From contig JAFDFV010000135.1 of assembly GCA_019309665.1 (NCBI GenBank), positions 1-5,470 on the forward strand: a DNA stretch of 5,470 nucleotides, in the 5' to 3' direction. Below, in pieces: positions 1 to 5,430 of this stretch; the stretch's first letter is position 1; the number at the start of each line of letters is the position of its first letter. The DNA is from Deltaproteobacteria bacterium. Its GTDB lineage: Bacteria; Desulfobacterota; Desulfobacteria; Desulfobacterales; ETH-SRB1. The notes under the pieces were generated by a model, which saw only the letters and a program-made list of their open reading frames with translations, made no database searches and was not told the DNA's origin. The translations under genes were made by a program, and so were the position numbers.

Positions 1-1
1 G

Positions 2-175
2 AAAAGGCGTGGCAAAGAAGATGTTTTTGCCGGATATTATGACGGGCAAAATAGAGTTGTGATTGTGCCACGAAATAAAAGGAGTATCCCAAAAGGAACA
101 TTAAGTTCTATTTGGAGACAGGCTGGTATTAACAGAGAAGTTGCGGGAAAAATTTGGAAAAAACGCAATAAATAG
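2..175 (+). CDS. HicA-like toxin, C-terminal part (cut by window edge)
   Basis: This open frame enters from the left edge and ends at TAG 173-175, giving 57 visible residues. The visible part matches the C-terminal half of the HicA mRNA-interferase fold: a strand reading RVVIVPRN, then IPKGTLSSIWRQAGINRE, which resembles the family pattern of 'VP.H...I..GTLRSILRQAGLS.EEF'. HicA toxins are small (about 60-80 residues) dsRBD-like ribonucleases, usually paired with a HicB antitoxin, so perhaps 10-25 residues lie upstream of the window. The usual G-S-H catalytic signature is not seen; the corresponding stretch reads RRGKEDVF. This could be a variant subfamily or an inactive copy. No HicB follows on the right, so a partner would have to be upstream, out of view. 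The family call rests on the GTL...RQAG helix and its context only. Confidence 0.66.
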   Translation, partial: KRRGKEDVFAGYYDGQNRVVIVPRNKRSIPKGTLSSIWRQAGINREVAGKIWKKRNK

Positions 176-177
176 AC

Positions 178-194
178 GGTTGCAGATTGCAACC
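178..194 (+). terminator. Small perfect hairpin just after the HicA stop (weak terminator candidate)
   Basis: GGTTGCA (178-184) pairs perfectly with TGCAACC (188-194) around a GAT loop, starting three bases after the HicA-like stop codon. No T-run follows (the next bases are ACAGAATC), so it lacks the second half of an intrinsic terminator. It may only stabilise the 3' end of the transcript. Confidence 0.3.
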
Positions 195-214
195 ACAGAA
201 TCAAGAGCAGGGGG

Positions 215-248
215 GCGTCTATGTGCTGCCTGTCATGCGGATAGACGC
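215..248. repeat. 8-bp inverted repeat, arms GCGTCTAT / ATAGACGC
   Basis: GCGTCTAT at 215-222 is the exact reverse complement of ATAGACGC at 241-248, with 18 bases between. A third copy of ATAGACG, in direct orientation, lies at 172-178 across the HicA-like stop codon. The following bases (TGTTATTATTGCC) are T-rich but not a run, so this is at best a weak terminator for the gene on the left. Its function is unknown. Confidence 0.4.
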
Positions 249-518
249 TGTTATTATTGCCTTAAACCAGATCAAAGACAAAAAATATTTTGAAAAATGT
301 CAGGGCTCAGGAAAAGAGATTTATCTGTTCGGAGTTGAGTTTGCGGACACTCCCTAATTCACAATTCCAGCTTTGCGATGCCACCTTGACACCGATGCCA
401 CACACTCGCGCTTCTGCTGACCGTGTTTTTCGTAATTTTAGGCGCGCGTGGACAAATTGCTCTGATGTGGTTCCATCGTTTTTGGAAAACAAATTTTATG
501 CTTTTGTGGAGATAATGG

Positions 519-538
519 ATTCCCACCTTCGTGGGAAT
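519..538. repeat. dRS3/REP-like palindrome ATTCCC-N8-GGGAAT
   Basis: The 20-base core has 8-bp arms, ATTCCCAC and GTGGGAAT, around a CTTC loop. It is flanked by GG on the left and GAC on the right, giving the familiar context GGATTCCC...GGGAATGAC (517-541). It fits the ATTCCC-N8-GGGAAT consensus of Neisseria dRS3, and close relatives are scattered through intergenic DNA of many other Gram-negative genomes. Only one copy lies in this window. In Neisseria such elements serve as targets for filamentous prophage integration. Similar palindromes elsewhere are thought to be moved by REP-associated transposases. Neither role can be shown here. Confidence 0.75.
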
Positions 539-605
539 GACGAGTCCCTGATACGATATTTCACGCATGACATTAGTGTGGGTGTTGTGTTAGGAATGAA
601 GTTTT

Positions 606-611
606 GAGAGG
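606..611 (+). promoter_or_regulatory. Ribosome binding site candidate for the flippase (TTG start)
   Basis: GAGAGG at 606-611 precedes the TTG at 623 with an 11-base gap, slightly long but usable. The reading frame is closed just upstream by TGA 605-607, and the next in-frame ATG lies about 100 codons in, beyond the first membrane segments. The TTG at 623 is therefore the only start that preserves the conserved N-terminus. Confidence 0.5.
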
Positions 612-622
612 CAAAACAATCA

Positions 623-2146
623 TTGTCTATTAATGTTGAGAATGCGAAATATGAGCTTACGCGCGGAAGAAGGCTTGCGCGTAATACAGTACTCAATCTT
701 ATAGGTCTTGGCGCACCATTGGTGGTGGCTATTTTTGCGATTCCATTTCTTATTGGCGGCCTCGGGACGGATCGTTTCGGCATTTTGACCCTTGTGTGGG
801 CCGCCATCGGTTATTTTGGCTTGTTCGATCTGGGATTGGGGCGTGCGCTAACGCAGATAGTAGCCAAAAAGCTGGGGACAGATCGGGAGCAAGAAATACC
901 CACATTAGTTTGGACTTCTCTCTTTGCAATGTTGGTTGTGGGCTTGTTAGGAACGGCAGTCGTGTTTTTGCTTTCCCGGTGGTTAGTTATGACAACGCTT
1001 AAGATTCCTCCAGTGTTGCAAAGTGAAACTCTGGATGTTTTCTATCTCATGGCCTTGTCTATTCCTGTTGTAGTGACAACTGCTGGGCTGCGTGGAGTCT
1101 TGGATGCTCACCAACGTTTTGGCCTCACCAACTGTGTCCGTATCCCCATGGGAGTGCTTATCTTTCTTGGGCCGCTATTAGTCTTGCCCTTTTCCAGGAA
1201 TCTTTTCTCAGTAGCGGCTGTTTTGGTAGTCATCCGAGTGATTGCCTGGGTGGCTTATCTGATGCTATGTTTTTATGTTGTTCCGGCTTTGCGTTGCGGC
1301 GTTGTAGTGAAAGGTACAATGCTGCGACCACTCATCCGCTTCGGCACTTGGATGACCGTGACCAACATTGTTAGTCCACTTATGGTTTATCTGGATCGAT
1401 TCTTAATCGGTGCGGTTCTCTCCGTGTCTGCTGTGGCCTATTATGCTACTCCATACGAGGTGGTGACGAAACTTTGGATTATTCCTGTAGCCGTTGTTGG
1501 CGTCTTGTTTCCTGCTTTTTCCACCAGTTTCGTTCAAGACCGAAGTCGAACAGCTCTACTGTTTGACCGTGGGGTCAAGTACGTTTTTATGACCTTGTTT
1601 CCTCTGACGCTGCTCATTGTAACCCTGGCTTATGAAGGACTTGACCTTTGGCTTGGTGAAGAGTTTGCACAAAACAGCACCCGCGTGGTGCAATGGCTGG
1701 CCGTTGGGGTATTTATTAATAGCTTGGCGCACGTGGCATTTTCGTTAGTGCAGGGTGTCGGGCGGCCAGACATCACTGCAAAGTTACATCTTGTCGAATT
1801 GCCATTCTATCTGATCTCACTCTGGTGGCTTGTGGCTGCATATGGCATTGAGGGGGCTGCGATTGCCTGGGTGGTACGAATAGTCATAGACACCGGATTT
1901 TTGTTTGGTATAGCACATCGGTTTTTGCCTGCCAGAAAATTAACTACGTTACGAGCAATAGTAACCATAGGGAGTGCTTTGCTCATACTGGCCTTGGCAA
2001 CTTTTCCGGTAGGCCTTGCCATGAAGGGGCTATTTCTCTTGCTGATACTACCCGCCTTTGCTATAATTACATGGTTTTTTGTTCTGATTGCGGAAGAACG
2101 AGTGCTTATATTGGATCAATTCAAAACAATTCAGATGTCTGATTGA
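623..2146 (+). CDS. Wzx-like oligosaccharide flippase (MOP/PST superfamily)
   Basis: This 507-residue inner-membrane protein would flip the lipid-linked sugar repeat unit from the cytoplasmic to the periplasmic leaflet. It is a chain of hydrophobic segments, roughly 12-14 by eye, at about residues 24-44, 51-70, 95-117, 137-158, 174-190, 196-220, 240-262, 270-298, 318-336, 355-378, 390-408, 412-430, 445-464 and 468-490. The N-terminus carries the family pattern: a first helix ending in the 'IPFLIGGLGTDRFGIL' region (40-55), then 'YFGLFDLGLGRAL' (64-76). A charged tail (EERVLILDQF) follows the last helix. Length is normal or slightly long for the family (about 400-500). The start is TTG, since the frame is closed just upstream. 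It heads a same-strand run with two glycosyltransferases, as expected for an O-antigen or capsule cluster. Substrate cannot be read from sequence. A lipid II (MurJ-type) flippase is less likely given the context. Confidence 0.88.
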   Translation: MSINVENAKYELTRGRRLARNTVLNLIGLGAPLVVAIFAIPFLIGGLGTDRFGILTLVWAAIGYFGLFDLGLGRALTQIVAKKLGTDREQEIPTLVWTSLFAMLVVGLLGTAVVFLLSRWLVMTTLKIPPVLQSETLDVFYLMALSIPVVVTTAGLRGVLDAHQRFGLTNCVRIPMGVLIFLGPLLVLPFSRNLFSVAAVLVVIRVIAWVAYLMLCFYVVPALRCGVVVKGTMLRPLIRFGTWMTVTNIVSPLMVYLDRFLIGAVLSVSAVAYYATPYEVVTKLWIIPVAVVGVLFPAFSTSFVQDRSRTALLFDRGVKYVFMTLFPLTLLIVTLAYEGLDLWLGEEFAQNSTRVVQWLAVGVFINSLAHVAFSLVQGVGRPDITAKLHLVELPFYLISLWWLVAAYGIEGAAIAWVVRIVIDTGFLFGIAHRFLPARKLTTLRAIVTIGSALLILALATFPVGLAMKGLFLLLILPAFAIITWFFVLIAEERVLILDQFKTIQMSD

Positions 2147-2160
2147 CGGCAGAATGTCAG

Positions 2161-2507
2161 ATGATTGATAAAGATAACACTGGTAAAAGTTGGGGCCATA
2201 GACTTTACGGGACAGATTGGAGAGGCCTGGAACCGCCACGACATTTATATGTGTTCAGTATCAAAGACTTGCTCCGTCTAACAAAAAAACCGGCTTCCAA
2301 GAGCTGAAAGCATGGACATCCATACGTGGCGGGAGTTGGCTATTCATAGGAAGCCGATCTATTCGAATAAAAGGAAGCTATGTTGTCGGAAGCCCACAAT
2401 CAATTCCTGTTCTCTTTTGGGCACGCTGTATGCAGTTCGCCGAATGGGCTATTTTGAAAGTGAGGCATCTGAGCGGAGAGGAAATTGGTTTGGTGCTGAA
2501 AAAATGA
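2161..2507 (+). pseudogene. Class I SAM-dependent methyltransferase, C-terminal remnant, frameshifted
   Basis: This lies between the flippase stop and the GT2 gene. From ATG 2161 one frame reads '...SWGHRLYGTDWRGLEPPRHLYVFS' and 'KDLLRLTKK', the typical late part of sugar-cluster methyltransferases (W-GLEPPRHL-F). That frame then runs into TGA 2305-2307. In another frame from the A-run onward the protein continues as TGFQELKAWTSIRGGSW..., then a C-terminal FAEWAILKVRHLSGEEIGLV and a stop at 2505-2507. Seven A's at 2283-2289 join the two; eight would restore one frame. Only about 115 residues remain, so the SAM-binding domain (GxGxG) is absent: the gene is truncated at the 5' side near 2160-2175, 15-30 bases after the flippase stop. 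It probably once methylated a sugar or lipid intermediate. Its stop codon sits in the GT2 ribosome binding site. The assignment rests on motif memory of the family, not an alignment. Confidence 0.82.
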
Positions 2508-2510
2508 GGA
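2505..2510 (+). promoter_or_regulatory. Ribosome binding site of the GT2 gene
   Basis: TGAGGA at 2505-2510 overlaps the TGA stop of the methyltransferase remnant and lies six bases before the ATG at 2517. The overlap suggests the two genes were once translationally coupled. Confidence 0.65.
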
Positions 2511-2516
2511 ACTTTT

Positions 2517-3473
2517 ATGGCTACATCCATAGATATTATTATCGTAAACTGGAACTCAGGCGAACAGTTACGCAAGTGTCTAGAATCCATAGTATTTTGC
2601 AATAAGGATAGTTATGAATTAAACCAAATAGTTGTGGTAGACAACGCATCAAGTGATGAGTCCATGGATAAGCTCAATGTGTTTAACCTGCCTTTGAGTG
2701 TTATCGCTAACGCGGAAAACCATGGATTCGCAGTAGCCTGCAATCAAGGCGCGAGGGGGAGTGAGGCGGATTATTTGTTGTTTCTTAATCCTGATACCCG
2801 TCTTTTTGAAGATTCTTTAATTAAACCTCTTACCTTTATGGAACAACCGGATAATCAAAATATAGGCACAGCAGGCATCCAGCTTGTGGATGAAAACGGC
2901 AGGGTTGCCCACACCTGCGCACACTTTCCAATGCCTGGTATGTTCCTTTCTAAGATGTTGGGGCTTGACAAGCTTTTTCCTCAATATTTCCCAAGTCACT
3001 TTATGAGCGAGTGGGACCACTGGGAAACCTGCCAGGTTGACCACGTTATGGGCGCTTTCTTTCTGATCCGCAGGCAATTATTTGAATCCTTAGGCGGGTT
3101 TGATGAGCGTTTTTTTGTCTATCTTGAAGACTTAGATCTATCATGGCGTGCTTACAAAGCCGGCTGGAAGACCATTTATCTTGCAGATGCCCAAGCCTAT
3201 CATAAGGGTGGAGGCACTTCGGATCAGGTCAAGGCAACGAGGCTTTTTTATTCTTTGAGAAGCCGGATTCAATACGGATATAAACATTTTAATTGGCTTT
3301 CTGCAACATTTTTAATGGTAGGCACTCTTTTCTTTGAGCCTTTTTCCAGGCTTGCGCTAGCCATATGGAAGCGGTCCCTAACAGAGGCAAAAGAGACATT
3401 AAAGGGCTTTGTGCGTTTATGGGGGAGTATGCCGGTGATGGTATTCTTTGCGAATAGGGGCAAAACGAAATGA
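2517..3473 (+). CDS. GT2-family glycosyltransferase (WbbL/rhamnosyltransferase type)
   Basis: This 318-residue GT-A fold enzyme would transfer a sugar from a nucleotide donor to the growing lipid-linked glycan at the cytoplasmic face of the inner membrane. Features in order: the N-terminal nucleotide-binding strand IDIIIVNWNSG (5-15); VVVDNASSDES (39-49); NAENHGFAVACNQG (65-78), typical of WbbL-like enzymes; the metal-binding NPDT (91-94), in place of a plain DxD; a VMGAFFLIRR strand (177-186); GGFDERFFVYLEDLDLSWR (193-211) with the acidic ED pair of the catalytic region; and YHKGGGTS (228-235). A hydrophobic C-terminal stretch (about 284-302) may touch the membrane. Length (~300) is normal. 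The start is ATG with TGAGGA six bases upstream. Its stop overlaps the next ATG (ATGA). The GT2 call is firm. Rhamnose as the donor sugar is only a family tendency. Confidence 0.92.
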   Translation: MATSIDIIIVNWNSGEQLRKCLESIVFCNKDSYELNQIVVVDNASSDESMDKLNVFNLPLSVIANAENHGFAVACNQGARGSEADYLLFLNPDTRLFEDSLIKPLTFMEQPDNQNIGTAGIQLVDENGRVAHTCAHFPMPGMFLSKMLGLDKLFPQYFPSHFMSEWDHWETCQVDHVMGAFFLIRRQLFESLGGFDERFFVYLEDLDLSWRAYKAGWKTIYLADAQAYHKGGGTSDQVKATRLFYSLRSRIQYGYKHFNWLSATFLMVGTLFFEPFSRLALAIWKRSLTEAKETLKGFVRLWGSMPVMVFFANRGKTK

Positions 3474-4540
3474 AGATCCTTCTTCTTAGTCGTTACAGTC
3501 GTCTTGGTGCGAGCAGCCGGCTTCGAAGCTACCAGTATCTGCCTTATCTAAAGGCTCAGGGTATTGACGTTACTGTGGCTTCTTTGCTGGGAGACGAATA
3601 CATAAAAAACTTATACACGGGCAGGCGTGTCAATTTGTTATCTGTTATTGGCGCCTATGTTCGAAGGATTACTTGTCTACTCAAAAGTAATCGTTTTGAT
3701 TTGTTGTGGATCGAATACGAAATATTGCCCTGGCTTCCTGCATGGGCAGAGAGGATTCTTGCTTGCTTCGGTATTCCCTATATTGTTGATTATGATGACG
3801 CTATTTTTCACCGTTACGACATGCATCAATGGCGCATGGTGCGTAGAATATTGGGTGACAAGATTGATAAGGTCATACATCAAGCAACCCTTGTGATTGC
3901 TGGTAACAGGTACCTGGCGGATCGAGCAAGAAGGGCAGGGGCCAGATGGATTGAATGCCTGCCTACAGTGGTCGATTTAAAGCGGTATCGCGTGGATCCG
4001 AATCGCAAAAAGTCTGTGGTTAACTTCGGTTGGATAGGATCACCTACTACGGCCAAATATCTTTATCTCGTAACTCATGCCTTCGCCAAGGTATGCAGTG
4101 ATATAAATGCACGGTTAGTTCTCGTAGGTTCGGGACAAGTTCAATTAGATGGTATCCCTACTGAAATTCGGACGTGGTCGGAAGAGACTGAGGTCAAAAA
4201 TATTCAGGACTTTGATGTTGGCATAATGCCTATACCCGATGATCCTTGGACACGCGGTAAATGTGGCTACAAGCTGATCCAGTATATGGCATGCGGTCGG
4301 CCTGTGATAGCCTCTCCAGTAGGCGTGAATCAACAAATTGTCGAAGATGGCGCAAATGGGTTCTTGGCTATAACTGTTTCTGATTGGGTACATGCACTAA
4401 AAACTCTGGGTAATGACTATGAGCTGAGAGATCGTATGGGCAAAGCTGCTCGGGCAAAAGTAGAATCCCAATATTCCTTACAGGTTGCTGCACCGCGTTT
4501 GGCGGATTTGATGCGTAACATGGTCAGCGAGTTTGAGTAA
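3470..4540 (+). CDS. GT4-family glycosyltransferase (GT-B fold)
   Basis: This 356-residue retaining glycosyltransferase probably adds a sugar to the repeat unit in the cytoplasm. The N-terminal Rossmann domain opens with MKILLLSRYS and SSRLRSYQYLPYL (15-27). IPYIVDYDDAIF (102-113) is a conserved stretch of this subgroup. The C-terminal domain starts near VVNFGWIGSPTTAKYL (183-198), has LVLVGSG (216-222), and carries the nucleotide-sugar signature GKCGYKLIQYMACGRPVIASPVG across 263-285, then QQIVEDGANGFLA (288-300). The first Glu of the classical GT4 E-x7-E motif appears replaced in the GKCGYK segment, as I believe is usual in this subgroup. The start overlaps the GT2 stop by ATGA, with AGGGG at 3456-3460 nine bases upstream, so translation is likely coupled. 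The stop TAA directly abuts the asnB ATG. Length is normal for the family. Donor and acceptor cannot be told from sequence. Confidence 0.92.
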   Translation: MKILLLSRYSRLGASSRLRSYQYLPYLKAQGIDVTVASLLGDEYIKNLYTGRRVNLLSVIGAYVRRITCLLKSNRFDLLWIEYEILPWLPAWAERILACFGIPYIVDYDDAIFHRYDMHQWRMVRRILGDKIDKVIHQATLVIAGNRYLADRARRAGARWIECLPTVVDLKRYRVDPNRKKSVVNFGWIGSPTTAKYLYLVTHAFAKVCSDINARLVLVGSGQVQLDGIPTEIRTWSEETEVKNIQDFDVGIMPIPDDPWTRGKCGYKLIQYMACGRPVIASPVGVNQQIVEDGANGFLAITVSDWVHALKTLGNDYELRDRMGKAARAKVESQYSLQVAAPRLADLMRNMVSEFE

Positions 4541-4736
4541 ATGTGCGGAATTATCGGATTTATAAGTAAAAAAATTCAACTCTTTCAAGAGAATGCTTCC
4601 ACAAGCTGCTTTAAGCCTGCATCACCGAGGCCCGAATGATTCGGGTCTTTTTTTTGCTCCAAAGGCCGGTGTTGGCTTGGAGCACAGGCGGCTGTCGGTG
4701 ATTGATTTGTCTGCTGCCAGTGGTTATAGATATTAG
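4541..4736 (+). pseudogene. asnB: Asparagine synthetase (AsnB-type), 5' fragment, frameshifted and truncated
   Basis: AsnB-type enzymes use glutamine to amidate aspartate; cluster-borne homologues may amidate sugars. The ATG follows the GT4 stop with no gap. The first codons read MCGIIGFISKK, the signature of class II glutamine amidotransferases with the nucleophilic Cys2. After an A7 run (4568-4574) the homology moves to a frame one base later: LPQAALSLHHRGPNDSG (4596-4646), then GVGLEHRRLSVIDLSAAS (4668-4721). These are the conserved HRGP-D-G and HRRLSIIDLS motifs. Removing one A would restore a single frame. Homology ends near 4721; the expected continuation (GHQPM...NGEIYN) is missing and TAG follows at 4734-4736. 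Intact enzymes have roughly 600 residues, so only the first tenth remains: no synthetase domain is present and the fragment cannot be functional. The rest might lie beyond the right edge. Confidence 0.86.
4629..4655 (+). terminator. Intrinsic-terminator-like hairpin plus T8, inside asnB codons
   Basis: GGCCCGAA (4629-4636) pairs with TTCGGGTC (4640-4647) around a TGA loop, giving seven Watson-Crick pairs and one G-T wobble. Eight T's follow directly (4648-4655). This is the form of a rho-independent terminator for + strand transcription. It coincides with the codons for RGPNDSGLFF of the broken asnB, so it could end the transcript of the flippase and glycosyltransferase genes 89 bases after the last intact one. 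On the minus strand no T-run follows, so it would not serve the convergent DUF4143 remnant. Confidence 0.65.
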
Positions 4737-4756
4737 TTGTTATGTTGTTTGGTTGA

Positions 4757-5430
4757 TTATGAAATTAACCACTTCCAAACAGGAAGAAAAGTTATTTCCA
4801 TTCCATCTTCAATCGTTTTTCCCGCAAAGTCTCTGGTAACAATAAGGGCTTTCTTTAGATTAAATTCAGATGCGGCTTCTAATATCCCGCGAATTTCTCT
4901 GGCATGAGTCTTTTTTTCAGATATATCTGCGCATACCTGGATAAGCTCTGTTATTTTTGTTCCTTATTATTTGACAACAAAATCTATTTCATAATTGTGA
5001 GGAGACTTCCAGTAGTAGACCTCTTTTCCCTGGCGCAGTAGTTCAATGAATACAATGTTTTCATAAATCCGTCCTGTATCAAGTGAAAATTTAAAGGAAA
5101 TGGAACGGGCAAGGGCTGTATCAACGCAGTATATCTTTGATGGGTTATAAATTTGTTTTTTTAAAGAATAATCAAATAAGTTAACACGAAAGAAAAGGTA
5201 GGCGTTCTCCAGGTATTCCATAAAATATTTTATAGTATTGGTGCTTTTTGCACTTATCATGCTTGCCAGGTTTCTGTAACTGCACAAATTTCCGATGTTT
5301 GTGGCCAGGTATAGGGCCAATTCTTTCGTCTTCAAAATTAAAATACATGATATTAGCCCATCTTTGCGAAAAAACACCGAGAAATAGCATCTTTTGAGCA
5401 TATTTTATGGCACCACAAAATATTATCCTA
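4757..5430 (-). pseudogene. AAA ATPase with DUF4143 domain, degraded
   Basis: Read on the minus strand. The best preserved part (5326 to 4970) is a DUF4143 domain: KELALYLATNIGNL, then STNTIKYFMEYLENAYLFF, PSKIYCVDTAL, then GRIYENIVFIELLRQGKEVYYW and EIDFVVK. Two tandem in-frame TAA codons (4967-4969, 4964-4966) follow. The same frame then continues as the normal C-terminus, GTKITELIQVCADIS... to LPVWKWLIS and TAA at 4757-4759. Upstream, a different frame (5390 to 5322) reads NIMYFNFEDER, the strand that follows the P-loop in these ATPases. It joins the DUF4143 part directly, so the residues normally between them are deleted. No Walker A (GxxRxGKT/S) is visible; MLFLGV may be the strand before it. 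The 5' limit is uncertain. The family's function is unsettled. The region is AT-rich compared with the sugar genes, suggesting separate acquisition. Confidence 0.8.

Larger units (their letters stand above)
176..622. other. 447-base stretch without a supportable gene
   Basis: Between the HicA-like gene and the flippase I see two hairpins (178-194, 215-248) and a palindromic repeat (519-538), but no gene. The longest + strand open frame (290-607) is partly made of the repeat translated as 'MDSHLRGNDE', a well-known kind of spurious translation, and shows no recognisable domain. The minus-strand frames here likewise look like shadows. I see no convincing -35/-10 pair: a TTGACA at 386-391 has no -10 at suitable spacing. 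I also see no JUMPstart/ops-like element (GGCGGTAGC), although these often precede O-antigen clusters in enterobacteria. Confidence 0.6.

Noticed and set aside
221..244. Seven-codon ORF (MCCLSCG) behind a G-rich stretch, a possible leader peptide
   Set aside because: It is too short, lies between hairpin arms, and the next gene is almost 400 bases away. Nothing supports translation.
222..293. Open frame with a CxxCH followed by CxxC (CAACHADRRCYYC), suggesting a heme or zinc motif
   Set aside because: It has no good start codon, ends after 23 codons, overlaps the 215-248 inverted repeat, and matches no family I recognise.
386..391. TTGACA as a possible -35 box for the flippase operon
   Set aside because: No acceptable -10 hexamer occurs 16-18 bases downstream, and the surrounding sequence is GC-rich.
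290..607. 105-codon open frame on the + strand ahead of the flippase
   Set aside because: Its C-terminal part is the palindromic repeat translated, it has no recognisable domain, and antisense frames across the same stretch are equally open. It looks like a chance frame.
2312..2605. Alternative + strand frame overlapping the methyltransferase remnant and the GT2 start
   Set aside because: It is out of frame with both, has no family resemblance, and the overlapping frames carry clear motifs.
4541..4639. A short intact peptide gene from the asnB ATG to the first in-frame stop
   Set aside because: Only the first 11 or so residues look like a conserved protein. The rest is the out-of-frame reading of asnB, so it is a product of the frameshift.
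4757..4963. A separate small minus-strand gene for the segment after the tandem stops
   Set aside because: It lacks a start codon with a ribosome binding site at its beginning and reads as the normal C-terminus of the DUF4143 protein in the same frame.
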